A stretch of 64,000 nt of DNA from Photobacterium sp. DA100 (lineage in GTDB: Bacteria > Pseudomonadota > Gammaproteobacteria > Enterobacterales > Vibrionaceae). The translations under genes were made by a program, and so were the position numbers. Below are positions 51,430 to 61,100 of the stretch, piece after piece; positions within the stretch are counted from its first letter, which is position 1, and every line of letters starts with the position of its first letter. The notes under the pieces were generated by a model, which was given only the letters and a program-made list of their open reading frames with translations, ran no database searches and had not been told where the DNA came from. The stretch lies in NCBI RefSeq assembly GCF_029223585.1, contig NZ_CP119424.1, positions 992,001-1,056,000 of the forward strand, read 5' to 3'.

Positions 51430-51447
51430 CTGAATACCGTTATTCAG
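51430..51447 (+). promoter_or_regulatory. small hairpin ahead of a ribosome-binding site
   Basis: CTGAATA, CCGT and TATTCAG form a perfect 7-bp stem that ends four bases before the AGGAAGGG ribosome-binding site of the next gene. It may tune translation. Confidence 0.35.
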
Positions 51448-51467
51448 CACAGGAAGGGATCAACCAC

Positions 51468-51959
51468 ATGGATATCATCGAGTGTTGGTTAACCAAGGTG
51501 AAGAACGCCGACATCGGCAATGACTGGCAAGAACCCAGCCTTAGCCAAATGCTAAATGATGCACCCCCTGAATTATTTGGCCTCATTGTGAGCCCATACC
51601 AATACGAAGCAATCGCCTACTGGCTCACACTTTGTCAGCGGTTGAGTCAGATTTATCAAGACACCGGCCGCTACGATCTTACATTTCACTACATGCAGTT
51701 TAGTTACAGTAAAATACAGGCCATCACCACCGCACCTCAACAAGACGAAGCTATTCGCCGCTGGGGCGTGAAAAAACTCGAACTTATGGTTATCGGGATG
51801 GTTGAATTTTGCCGGCAACAAGCGTTACCGATTTGGCTATGTGAGAGCCAACAGCTTGTTGAGTTGCATGTCCATTTCATGAAACAACTTCACCATCAAA
51901 ATCTCTCTTTAGGGCCAGTGATCCGAACATCGCAGGGCAACGATTACGGACGAGATTAA
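51468..51959 (+). CDS. hypothetical protein, helical
   Basis: A 163-residue soluble protein that is mostly helical (SPYQYEAIAYWLTLCQRLSQIYQDTG, FHYMQFSYSKIQAIT, RWGVKKLELMVIGMVEFCRQQALP). It has no recognised motif or signal peptide. The ribosome-binding site is strong (AGGAAGGG). It is followed by a symmetrical palindrome. Function unknown; the aromatic-rich helices would suit a small regulator or adaptor protein. Confidence 0.7.
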   Translation: MDIIECWLTKVKNADIGNDWQEPSLSQMLNDAPPELFGLIVSPYQYEAIAYWLTLCQRLSQIYQDTGRYDLTFHYMQFSYSKIQAITTAPQQDEAIRRWGVKKLELMVIGMVEFCRQQALPIWLCESQQLVELHVHFMKQLHHQNLSLGPVIRTSQGNDYGRD

Positions 51960-51972
51960 AAAACAACATTTT

Positions 51973-51990
51973 AATCTCACCGGTGAGATT
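51973..51990. repeat. 18-bp perfect palindrome
   Basis: AATCTCACCGGTGAGATT reads the same on both strands. It begins 13 bases after the hypothetical gene stop and about 100 bases before the carboxypeptidase gene, so it could be an operator for the latter or the stem of a terminator without a T-tract. Confidence 0.5.
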
Positions 51991-52091
51991 CAATCAAAAG
52001 TCTCTTCCCTTACCGTATCAAGTTAGTCCTTCATGGTATTTATTTACTATGCTGAAAAATGCAACGGTGTAGTAGACACGGGTGAGTTCCG

Positions 52092-53306
52092 ATGACACTT
52101 TCTTCCTTTAGTAAAAAATACCGCCACTTAGCTTGCTGTGCTCTTGCACTGGCGATGACTTCTATAAGCCATGCAGAGATCCACCCTTCCCCTCCCGACA
52201 TTCAAGCCAAGTCCTGGATTTTAATGAGTTACGACACGGGGCAAGTCATTGCGGGTGAAAATATCCATGCTCCCCATGCACCCGCAAGCCTTGTGAAAAT
52301 CATGACCAGCTATGTTGTCGGGCAAGAGATCAAATCTGGCCATATCACATCGGAAGACATGGTCGTCATCAGCGAAAACGCTTGGGGTAAGAAATTCCCC
52401 GGCTCATCGAAAATGTTCCTCAATGTTGGCGACCAAGTCTCTGTGGATGACCTTAATCGGGGGGTCATTATTTCATCGGGCAATGATGCTACGGTTGCCT
52501 TAGCGGAGCACGTTGCTGGCCATCAAGCTGCGTTTATTGAAATGATGAACCGCTATGCCGAAAAAGTCGGTATGAAAGATACCTACTTCACCAACCCTCA
52601 CGGGTTAGATTCTGCTGAACAACAAACAACTGCTTATGATATGGCATTGCTATCAAAATCATTGATAAGTGAGTTGCCTGATATGTACCCACTATTTAAA
52701 GAAAAATCATTCACATTCGGCAAAATTAAACAAGGCAACCGCAACGCGTTATTGTGGGATACGACAATCAATGTCGATGGCGTAAAAACAGGCTACACCA
52801 AGCAGGCTGGCTACAGCCTTGTGACTTCCGCTGAACAAAATGGGCAGCGGTTAATTGCAGTTGTCTTGGGTACTCAAAGTGCGACTGTACGTCGCACTGA
52901 AAGTAAAAAGCTCCTGACATGGGGGTTTCGCTTCTATCAGGACATCGAGCCAAGTTTCAGCAAGGATGAACTGCAGCCTCTCCGTGTCTGGTATGGCAGC
53001 CCCTCAAGTATCGATGTTGAAATTGGATCTGGCGGAAAGGTCACAATACCGCGCCGCCAAAGGAAGAATATTGAGTACGCAATTATCTACGACAACCTAG
53101 AAGCCCCAGTCACAAAAGGGCAGGAAGTCGGTAAAATTGTCTGGTACATCGATGAAGAAATCATCGCTGAACAACCATTACTCGCGACCAAACAGGTAGA
53201 GGAAGCGCCTTGGTATAAGTCGATGTTCGATGTAGTCTGGCGACCTATAAACCAATGGTTCAGCAATCAAAACGAAGCACTAAAAACCAAGGCTAACCAA
53301 ACATGA
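52092..53306 (+). CDS. dacA: D-alanyl-D-alanine carboxypeptidase (PBP5/6 type)
   Basis: A 404-residue periplasmic enzyme that trims the last D-Ala from peptidoglycan stem peptides. The signal peptide ends SISHA-E at about residue 28. The acyl-enzyme Ser66 and Lys69 lie in PASLVKIMT (SxxK), the SGN motif in ISSGNDATVALAEH, and KTG in VDGVKTGYTKQAGYSL. A beta-rich domain follows. The C-terminal amphipathic helix SMFDVVWRPINQWFSNQ anchors it to the membrane face. GGTGAG is the ribosome-binding site. Confidence 0.95.
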   Translation: MTLSSFSKKYRHLACCALALAMTSISHAEIHPSPPDIQAKSWILMSYDTGQVIAGENIHAPHAPASLVKIMTSYVVGQEIKSGHITSEDMVVISENAWGKKFPGSSKMFLNVGDQVSVDDLNRGVIISSGNDATVALAEHVAGHQAAFIEMMNRYAEKVGMKDTYFTNPHGLDSAEQQTTAYDMALLSKSLISELPDMYPLFKEKSFTFGKIKQGNRNALLWDTTINVDGVKTGYTKQAGYSLVTSAEQNGQRLIAVVLGTQSATVRRTESKKLLTWGFRFYQDIEPSFSKDELQPLRVWYGSPSSIDVEIGSGGKVTIPRRQRKNIEYAIIYDNLEAPVTKGQEVGKIVWYIDEEIIAEQPLLATKQVEEAPWYKSMFDVVWRPINQWFSNQNEALKTKANQT

Positions 53307-53510
53307 CTCGCGCGCCCCTTGTTTGATGAACAGAGCAGGCAGGAGGATCAAACTCATACATTGTGACTCTCCATGCTGCTATGTCAGTTATCATGCCTAG
53401 CCCATGCTTCAGATCAAATGGCAAGGCACAAGACTTGTAATCCGCACAAATGTCAAACTGATGAATGAACGATGTTTGGAATATGATTTTTCCCCGTCGA
53501 GCAGCCCTAC

Positions 53511-55217
53511 CTATTGCTCCTCATGCTCTGGCTTCATCCAAACCGACTTAAAGTCGAACCATCCCATGGAGTTGGACTGCATTCCTTGAACAGCCCCGGA
53601 GTCATCAACACCCAGCCAGTTATGGAACAGCGGCAAAACCTGACCAAACTGCACAAGCTTTGCTCCTATGTGCTGACAAGGGGAGGCTTGCTCAGGGTTT
53701 GAACGCCACCGCATTACCTCTTGTTCAAGCAGCTCGAACTCCTCTTCTGGCATTGCCCGTGCAATATGGTCAAAGTTAAAAAACCATGACAGCAGCGCAT
53801 CGTCACGGTAATTCATCAAGCTCATTCCACCTAACCAGAGATCAATCTTCTGGCTATGCTTACCGAGTGCGATTTCTGTCGTGGTAAGCTCCAGCATTTT
53901 TAGCTTGATACCATCTTCTGCCAATATCTCCTTTATCGCATTCGCGACATGTGGGTAAACCGGGTGCTGACAGGCAAAAGCAATCGTTATTACTCGTTTT
54001 GAGGGCGGAGCAAACACCGGCGAAGAGTGAAGCGGCACATGCGTCCATCCTGGCAAAATCCCATAGGCATTCGTTAACCGGAAATCCCCTATCTGATCCT
54101 TATTCAACCGCTGCAGCAACTCTAAAGCCGTCAAACGACCTTGTAAGTATCGCAACCACTCTGGGTCGGCAGGCAAACCTCCAGTTCGGTTAAAAAGAAG
54201 AAAGTTACACCCCTCATCCAGTTTCAGCTTTGAGGAGACACTGACATCACCCAACTGACTCGCATCAGTTGCAGGCTGCAAATAACACGAAGCCACTTCT
54301 GACAGCATCCAGATATCAACGACATCAATCAACGCCCTGAAGCCGAAATACTGATCCGAGGCTTCCAGTTTAAATCGCTTGTTATCATTTTGAATAACCT
54401 TATACGGGCCAGTGCCGATTGGAAACAGCACATTGGGGTTATCCATGTCAGCGTCAGCTGGCTGAATCATGGCGACAAGGTTGGTTAACAAATCAGGAAA
54501 GCGATGGTCATCAGCAGCGAGATAGAAGTCGATAGTATTGCTGAAAGGCGCTTCAATCTCTTTGATGTGACTAAACAATCGATGCTGCTTCACGCAGTTG
54601 AAGGTCGCAATGATATCGCTGCTATTTAGCAAACGACCATCATGAAAACGGACTGCAGGCCGAATGTAAAAGCGCCAGTGGCGAGGAGTAATGGCCTCCC
54701 AGTGATGAGCAAGGTCCCCCTCAACTTCCTCTTTTTCCTCGTTTATGCGCGTCAAGCCATTGAATACCTGGCGGACCAAGTGTTGCTCTGAGCGGCGTAA
54801 CGGCTGAAGCGGGTTAAGGTTGCTGAACGCACGATAATAAGGCAGGCGCACAATCTGTTTACCGTGGGCCGTCGTATGGCCAAGTTGCTCCTGAATGATC
54901 TGTGCCAGCTTATCGGCATTGTGTTCAAGCGCTTCCAAGGCAGGTTCTAGCTTGCCTTCTGCGACCAACTTTCTTGCATGCATGAGCTGCAATTCATTGT
55001 CGGTACTACAAAATATAAGCCGAGATTGTTTACCTCGACCGACTGCAGGCTCCCAGGCGATCCACCCCTTATCCACCATTTTATTGATAACCATACGAAC
55101 ATTACGGCGGGTACAGAATAACACTTCGGCAATGTCTTGGAGGTTGGTATCGGCATCTTTGCCAGAGAAATGGTTATACAAGCGCTGGAATTGAACTTTA
55201 AGACGTTGACCACTCAT
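53511..55217 (-). CDS. SgrR-family transcriptional regulator
   Basis: A 568-residue regulator. The N-terminal winged helix domain is unmistakable (LQDIAEVLFCTRRNVRMVINKMVDKGWIAWEPAVGRGKQSRL, about residues 26-66). The remainder (about 140-560) is a solute-binding-protein fold of the peptide/nickel type (PYYRAFSNLNPLQPLRRSEQHLVRQVFNGLTR, HWRFYIRPAVRFHDGRLLNSSDI). In E. coli SgrR senses sugar-phosphate stress and turns on the small RNA SgrS. No transporter gene set is beside it here. There is no good ribosome-binding site. The 230 bases upstream contain a long inverted repeat. Confidence 0.92.
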   Translation of the reverse strand: MSGQRLKVQFQRLYNHFSGKDADTNLQDIAEVLFCTRRNVRMVINKMVDKGWIAWEPAVGRGKQSRLIFCSTDNELQLMHARKLVAEGKLEPALEALEHNADKLAQIIQEQLGHTTAHGKQIVRLPYYRAFSNLNPLQPLRRSEQHLVRQVFNGLTRINEEKEEVEGDLAHHWEAITPRHWRFYIRPAVRFHDGRLLNSSDIIATFNCVKQHRLFSHIKEIEAPFSNTIDFYLAADDHRFPDLLTNLVAMIQPADADMDNPNVLFPIGTGPYKVIQNDNKRFKLEASDQYFGFRALIDVVDIWMLSEVASCYLQPATDASQLGDVSVSSKLKLDEGCNFLLFNRTGGLPADPEWLRYLQGRLTALELLQRLNKDQIGDFRLTNAYGILPGWTHVPLHSSPVFAPPSKRVITIAFACQHPVYPHVANAIKEILAEDGIKLKMLELTTTEIALGKHSQKIDLWLGGMSLMNYRDDALLSWFFNFDHIARAMPEEEFELLEQEVMRWRSNPEQASPCQHIGAKLVQFGQVLPLFHNWLGVDDSGAVQGMQSNSMGWFDFKSVWMKPEHEEQ

Positions 55218-55289
55218 AAAAGAGGAACCTATTTTTATTACTTCTTCTGTTTTAGGCTTCCTATTTTAACGTAAACTTAGCCTCGTACC

Positions 55290-55432
55290 CAAGCGGTACT
55301 TGGCGGCATAGGGCAAGTTATTTCCTACATTGTAGACCCCCAAAAGAATAGCTTCTGAGTGACGCTATGCCGCCAACACACCTCATTTGCCAACGCATAA
55401 AAACAAAAAAACGGGCATAGAGCCCGTTTTAT
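55290..55432 (+). ncRNA. candidate structured RNA upstream of the sgrR-type gene
   Basis: TTGGCGGCATAG (55300-55311) and CTATGCCGCCAA (55365-55376) are a perfect 12-bp inverted repeat. The 53-base loop itself holds two small hairpins (CTACATTGTAG at 55325-55335 and AGAA-TAGC-TTCT near 55344). A terminator hairpin follows at 55410-55428. The position is where E. coli encodes SgrS, divergent from sgrR, but I see no SgrS sequence match. The structure could also be a DNA operator for the SgrR-like protein. Confidence 0.25.
55401..55432. terminator. Rho-independent terminator of the small membrane-protein gene
   Basis: AACGGGC, ATAGA and GCCCGTT. The A-rich left flank makes a strong T-tract on the minus strand, ending the gene that stops at 55449; the plus-strand T-tract is TTTTATT. 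Confidence 0.8.
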
Positions 55433-55448
55433 TAGTCAATCAAAACTA

Positions 55449-55817
55449 TTAAGCAGTCTTGGCCGTTAATGTTGCGGTTGCGCGCGACATTTGGAATTCA
55501 CGCCATTTTGAATACAGATAAGTAACCGTAATAGAGAAGAACAAATAAGACAGCGAGAATACAAATGGTGAATTGATCAAATTCGATTCCAAGCCCCACA
55601 TTACCCCAGCAATCGTGACACCAATTTTGGCCATAAGCCCCATTAGAAGCATCAGCAATGCCAATTGTGGATAGCGGGTTGAGCAACGGAACGCCAACCA
55701 ATAACCAGCGCCTACAGCAACAGAAGCAACGCCAAACCCTACAAGAAACGAGTGAAAATGCTCACCAGATAAAATACCAGCAACGGCAGACAACAAAAAA
55801 ATCAAACCGAACTTCAT
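55449..55817 (-). CDS. small membrane protein with four helices
   Basis: A 122-residue protein with four hydrophobic segments (FGLIFLLSAVAGILSG, FLVGFGVASVAVGAGYWLAF, LALLMLLMGLMAKIGVTIAGVM, FVFSLSYLFFSITVTYLY). A GEHFH segment after the first helix is the only polar feature that stands out. No family recognised. The start ATG 55817 has AAAGAGGTG upstream; the open frame extends to 55856 without a site. Confidence 0.7.
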   Translation of the reverse strand: MKFGLIFLLSAVAGILSGEHFHSFLVGFGVASVAVGAGYWLAFRCSTRYPQLALLMLLMGLMAKIGVTIAGVMWGLESNLINSPFVFSLSYLFFSITVTYLYSKWREFQMSRATATLTAKTA

Positions 55818-56206
55818 AGTCACCTCTTTAAGAAAGTTAGAAATGCGTCCTTTCAATGTGCTTCAAGCTAATACGAGCATTTTCCCACTTTACGTTCAAA
55901 ATGCATACACCCCAGCGCTCTGTAGCACGCGACACATTGCCATAACTTTCATTAATTTACATTTTGTAACACCCTAAACATCTATCAAATAAGAGTTTAG
56001 CACCCCACTGTTAAAAACATGTAAACAGAGACCAAAAGTGTAAGAAATAGTGTCAAAGCGCCAATTTTCATGGATTGCAGCTAACTTATAGCTTTTTAAT
56101 ATTGAAATCTTAGAGTTCAATTTCGCCCGTACGCCACCTGGCAATATTAAATATGGAATTTAATCTTTCACTTATGTTGTGTTTCATTTTGTGACACAGA
56201 TAAAAA
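55818..56206. promoter_or_regulatory. long AT-rich non-coding interval
   Basis: About 390 bases with no gene on either strand, between the formate-channel terminator and the small membrane-protein gene. It must hold the latter's promoter. TTACA-TTT-TGTAA at 55957-55969 is a small palindrome. Nothing else is recognised. Confidence 0.35.
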
Positions 56207-56232
56207 AACACCCAGTAAAACTGGGTGTTTTT
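56203..56232 (-). terminator. Rho-independent terminator of the formate-channel gene
   Basis: ACACCCAG, TAAAA and CTGGGTGT with seven A on the left (minus-strand T-tract) and five T on the right. The same CACCCAG stem occurs in the terminator of the formate dehydrogenase gene at 58051. Confidence 0.85.
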
Positions 56233-56267
56233 GAACATCATAAAAAGCGCATATACAATGCAGAGTT

Positions 56268-57716
56268 TTATGCGATCTCTAGCTTCTTCACTGCTGTCAG
56301 TGTGACATCATGGTAAACCTTCCGCAATTCGACCATCACGCGATCACGGGTAATGACCCCAACAAACTGGCCATTATCGAGTACCGGTAAGATACGAGGC
56401 TTACTGACTTTGAGTGCTTTTACTCGCTCTTCTAGCGATAAAGATGTTGCGCTGGTTGCCATCCCCATACCTGATGTTGGGTAGAGCATATCTTTATCAA
56501 TGCACAAGTACTCCACGACATCTACCAAGCGCTCATTGATATCCACTGCAATGACATCGCTATTCATGAGATCAGCGACTTTTGTCTCTTTAGCTGGTTG
56601 GTAATCCTTGTACCATAGCTCTTTCATCACATCGAACATTGACAGGAACCCGACCAAACGTCCATTAACATCGCAGACCGGAGCACCTGACAATTTGTTC
56701 TCTACCATTAAATCTACGGCTTTCGGAACAAACAGATCAGCAGATAGGGTAAATGGATTTGGATCGACAATGTCCTTTACGGTTAAATGCGAAAGCATAT
56801 CCGCCTCCTTGGCAGTCGAGAGTTCTACAGTTTGAGAAATAGAAGTTACGTTTGTCGCTTTAAGCTGCGGACGACGGAAAATACACCAGTTGGCAAGGCC
56901 CACTAATACAGCCCCTCCCACAATATTGCCAAGTGTGACAGGTAATAGGTTCGCCAGTAAAAAGTTGTAAATGTTCAGATCACTGTATTGCTGTGGGTTG
57001 GTGCCAACCATTTGCCAGAATTGCTCAGGCGCAAAGTGTTGAATCACAATACCGAGCGGTACCATGAACATATTGGCAACTGAGTGCTCAAAACCACTTG
57101 AGACGAACATTGAGACAGGCAAAATCATTAACATGGCTTTGGTTAATGCATTTGCCGAGCTGAATGTCATCCAAATAGCCAGGCAAACCAGTAAATTACA
57201 AAGCACACCCAATGTGAACGCTTGAATAGGAGTATGATGAAGTTTGTGCTGGGCAATATTAAGCGCGTTAAGTCCCCACTGACCATGGTTCAGTAAAAAT
57301 AGGCCGCCTCCAGTGATCAGCATGAGCATGAACATGGCACCAAAAAAGTTACCGATATACACTTTTGCCCATAGTGACAACATCTTCTTTAATGTGATCT
57401 GACGGTTTGCCCAGGAGATACTGGAAAGCACAGAACTGGTGAATAGTTCACCGCCACAGAGCACGATAAGAATCAGCCCCATACTGAAGACCATACCACC
57501 GACTAATCGGCTTAGCCCCCACCCTGCTGATGCACTCCCTGTTGTTACAGTGATATAGAATACGAATGCTAATCCGATAAAAGCTCCCGCCATCATAGCA
57601 AGGCCCAGTGTCATACTACTGGTCTTCTTTGCTTTGCTAAGCGCAAACTTTTCCGCTTCCGCCATCATTTCCATTGGCGAGAACAGTTGATTATTGCTGG
57701 AATCTCCGTAACTCAT
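56268..57716 (-). CDS. focA: formate/nitrite channel (FNT) fused to two CBS domains
   Basis: A 482-residue protein. Residues 1-285 are a FocA-type channel of the formate/nitrite transporter family: LFSPMEMMAEAEKFALSKA at the start, SRLVGGMVFSMGLILIVLCGGELFTSSVL, NFFGAMFMLMLITGG, and NMFMVPLGIVI. Residues 305-480 are a pair of CBS domains: HLTVKDIVDPNPFTLSADLFVPKAVDLMVENKLSGAPVCD and VADLMNSDVIAVDINERLVDVVEYL, ending KSKPRILPVLDNGQFVGVITRDRVMVEL-like sequence. CBS pairs usually bind adenosine nucleotides, so energy state may gate the channel. The symbol reflects family, not proven transport. It is next to a formate dehydrogenase gene on the same strand. Confidence 0.9.
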   Translation of the reverse strand: MSYGDSSNNQLFSPMEMMAEAEKFALSKAKKTSSMTLGLAMMAGAFIGLAFVFYITVTTGSASAGWGLSRLVGGMVFSMGLILIVLCGGELFTSSVLSSISWANRQITLKKMLSLWAKVYIGNFFGAMFMLMLITGGGLFLLNHGQWGLNALNIAQHKLHHTPIQAFTLGVLCNLLVCLAIWMTFSSANALTKAMLMILPVSMFVSSGFEHSVANMFMVPLGIVIQHFAPEQFWQMVGTNPQQYSDLNIYNFLLANLLPVTLGNIVGGAVLVGLANWCIFRRPQLKATNVTSISQTVELSTAKEADMLSHLTVKDIVDPNPFTLSADLFVPKAVDLMVENKLSGAPVCDVNGRLVGFLSMFDVMKELWYKDYQPAKETKVADLMNSDVIAVDINERLVDVVEYLCIDKDMLYPTSGMGMATSATSLSLEERVKALKVSKPRILPVLDNGQFVGVITRDRVMVELRKVYHDVTLTAVKKLEIA

Positions 57717-58050
57717 GCTTACCCCAAGTGTTACGCATCTTTATTCAAAAATGAAAACCAATTAACGTGGGCGCGGTGCTTAAATCAAAAGGTCAAAGTG
57801 TCAATCGATGCGTGTATAAGAAAAATTGATAGCATTATAGAGCTAAATAAGTTTTTCTTTCATTAAATATTTGCAATATATGATTACACTTTCGTATGTT
57901 GCGGTAATTGTTTGAAATGAAATTAAAGATTTGATTCTCGATAGATAGAGTGGAATCTGCTGATAAGCAACAAGCCACACATACATGATACGCCTTTAGC
58001 ATCTTAATTTTGTGATATTTGTCTTTATTTGCTTCATGAAAGCAAAAAAA
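57717..58050. promoter_or_regulatory. focA-like upstream region
   Basis: About 330 AT-rich bases. On the minus strand a TATAAT hexamer at 57834-57839 could be the -10 of the formate-channel gene; the matching -35 is poor. I searched for an FNR box (TTGAT-N4-ATCAA) and found only half-sites. A 73-codon open frame here is rejected as chance. Confidence 0.35.
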
Positions 58051-58076
58051 AAACACCCAGACAAGCTGGGTGTTTG
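58048..58076 (-). terminator. Rho-independent terminator of the formate dehydrogenase gene
   Basis: AAACACCCAG (58051-58060), ACAAG and CTGGGTGTTT with seven or more A on the left giving the T-tract on the minus strand. Confidence 0.88.
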
Positions 58077-58106
58077 TTACTCCGCAAATGTATTTCTACA
58101 GACTAT

Positions 58107-61100
58107 TTATTCTGCTGGCACGAGTGCTTTTTCAACTCTAACCGCAGCCACCTTAAACTCAGGGATCTTGGCATAGGGGTCAGTCGCCGATACTGTCAGC
58201 TTGTTTGCTGCTGACTCCACAAAGTGGAACGGCACAAACACAACATTTGGTTGAATACGCTTGGTCACGAATGCCGGCGCATCAATCGAGCCACGTCGAG
58301 TCGACAATGTCAGCATCTCACCATTTGACACACCTAAGCGCTCTGCATCAAACACGGAGATCATAACCCTTGGGCCAGCAAGGTTATCAAGACCCTTCGT
58401 TTTACGGGTCATCGTCCCTGTATGGAACTGCTCCAACAGGCGCCCTGTTGACAACACCATAGGATACTCATCATCAGGAAGTTCTGCGGCATACAAGAAA
58501 GGTACCGCGGTCATCTCTGCCTTTTCACCCCGTACAAAACTCTCTTGGTGCATGACTCGTGTGCCAGGATGGTTTTCATCACGACACGGCCACTGCAAAC
58601 CATCTTTACCGACGCGATCCCATGTGATACCCGCGTATTGCGGCGTTAGCACATTGATCTCTGCCGTAATATCTTTGACTGACTGGTAAGCCCAGTCACT
58701 CCCCATCGCATTAGCAATATTCTGGATGATTTGCCAATCTTCCATGGCCTCGCCCGGTGCCTTAACAGCAGGGTTCAAACGCTGAACACGACGTTCCGTG
58801 TTGGTAAAGTGACCGGTCTTCTCGGCAAATGAATATGCAGGAAGCACGACATCCGCCAGCTGCGCCGTCTCTGTCATGAAAATATCTTGCACGACCAAGA
58901 AATCGAGCTGATCAATGGCTTCCAATACGTGCTTCTGGTCTGGGTCACTCAGTACCGGGTTCTCACCCATCACATACAAACCGCGGATTTCCTTTTTACA
59001 GGCTGCATCGATAATCTCGGTCAGCGTCAAACCTGGGGTTGATGACAAATCTGGGCGATCCCATGCTTTAGCGAACTTGGCATGAGCATCTTCATTTGTC
59101 ACTTTTTGATAGCCTGGGAAGTCCCAAGGCAATGCTCCCATATCACAAGCACCTTGCACATTTGACTGACCACGTAATGGATTAATACCACCGCCTTCGA
59201 TACCAATGTTGCCACAGAGCAATTGCAAGTTGGCAATTGAGCGAACATTATCATGGCCAGTAGTATGCTGAGTAATACCCATCGAGTAATAGATAGCAGT
59301 TCGTTTGGCTGTACCTATTGTCTCAGCCAACTTCAACAAGTCAGCTTGCTTCACACCAGTAACCAGCTCTACTTTGTCCGGTGCGTAAGCGTCACTCATT
59401 ACCTCAGCTTTGAGATCTTCATATCCCTCAACACGCTGTTCAATATAGCTTTGATCTTGCCAGCCATTCTTGATGATTTGCTGCATGATACCGTTAAGCA
59501 ACATCACGTCAGTACCCGGACGATGCGCAACATAAAGTTCTGAATGGTCAGCAATATCTACTTTCTTCGGATCTGCCACTACCAAACGCGCAGTCCCTTT
59601 TCGAAGAGCCTGTTTAATATGTGAAGCAATGATAGGGTGAGCCGATGTCGTATCCGAACCGATAATGAAGATCAGATCGGAGTGGGCAATACTTGGGATA
59701 TCGTTAGTCATCGCCCCACTACCCAGCGAAGCCTCAAGGCCTGTCACGGTTGTAGAGTGACATAGACGCGCACAGTGGTCGACGTTGTTAGTACCCAACT
59801 CACGACGGATAAACTTCTGGAAAGCGAAGTTATCTTCATTGGTGGTTTTCGCAGAAGAGAAACCAGCCAATGCATTACCGCCCGCCTCTTGCTTGATAGT
59901 TGCGAACTTATCGGCAATCAAGGCAATCGCTTCTTCCCAGCTTGCCGGTTGCAGTTCGCCGTCTTTACGGATCAGCGGTTGGCTCAGGCGCTCCTTACTT
60001 TGGATAAAGTCGAAACCAAAACGCCCTTTGACACATAGCATACCCTCATTCACTGGAGAGTCTTTCGCACCCTGTACGTAGCGGATTTTATCTGTCAGCT
60101 CATCCACATACATGGTGACCTTACATCCCACCCCGCAGTAGGTACAAATGGTATCAACCGGCTTGAGCATTTCGATACGGCCCTGCGATTTATCGCGGGC
60201 ATCAGTGAGCGCACCTGTCGGGCAAACCTGCACGCAAGCACCACACTGCACGCAGTTTGAATCACCCATGCTATAGCCACTCTCGAAGCCCGGACGGCAC
60301 TCAGGGCGCTTAGCACTGTTGCCATCAGCATCTTTCATGAAGTCAAGGGCACCGTGAACAGCCTTCTCGTTACAGATATCAACACACTGACCACAGCTGA
60401 TACAACGGTTGGCATCAAATACGATAAACTCCGAACTATCATCGACAGCAAACTTCTGGCAGTTGGACATATCCAACTCGTCTTTGTCTACCTTGTATTC
60501 GGTTGCAAAATCGCGCAGTTTACAGTCAGTATTGGCCTGACAGCCGCACTCAAGACAACGGGCAGCTTCACGCATCGCTTCCTCGTTGACAAAGCCGGTT
60601 TCTACTTCGGCAAAGTTGAGCTGGCGTTGCTGGCTGGTAAGCTCCGGCATGATCGAGCGCATAGCTTTCTGGATCCCTTCGAACTGCTTGGGATCGACCT
60701 GATTCACCTTCGCTGCTTTCTGCGAGTTATATGGCTTAACCGGGATATGCTCCATATCTCCATTGAAATAACGGTCAATCGCTTCAGCCGCAACTCGGCC
60801 ATCAGCCACAGCTTCAATCGCTGTCGCAGGACCGCGACGGAAGTCACCGATACTAAAGATATTCTCTACCCCGGAGTGCATTGTATCGTCATTAGACTCA
60901 AGCGTTAGCCAACGGGTAACTGGCAGTTCGATAGTGTCATTTTCCAGGAACGACAAATCTGGTTTTTGCGAAACGGCCGAAATCACGGTATCGAAATGCT
61001 CGACAAAATACTCACCTGTCGCCTCTGGTCGGCGGCGACCTGAAGCGTCTGGTTCACCAAGTGCCATTTTTTCTAGCTTCACTTCCGTTACCCGGCCATT

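Noticed and set aside
53404..53589. 61-codon plus-strand open frame between dacA and the sgrR-type gene
   Set aside because: It overlaps the end of the sgrR-type gene in an unsupported frame and has no recognisable content.
57835..58056. 73-codon open frame on the minus strand in the formate-channel upstream region
   Set aside because: It begins inside a terminator hairpin, has no ribosome-binding site, and its Cys/Phe-rich composition looks like translated AT-rich spacer.
59754..59780. Selenocysteine in the formate dehydrogenase
   Set aside because: The active-site codon is TGT (Cys834), the frame has no internal TGA, and no SECIS-like need arises.
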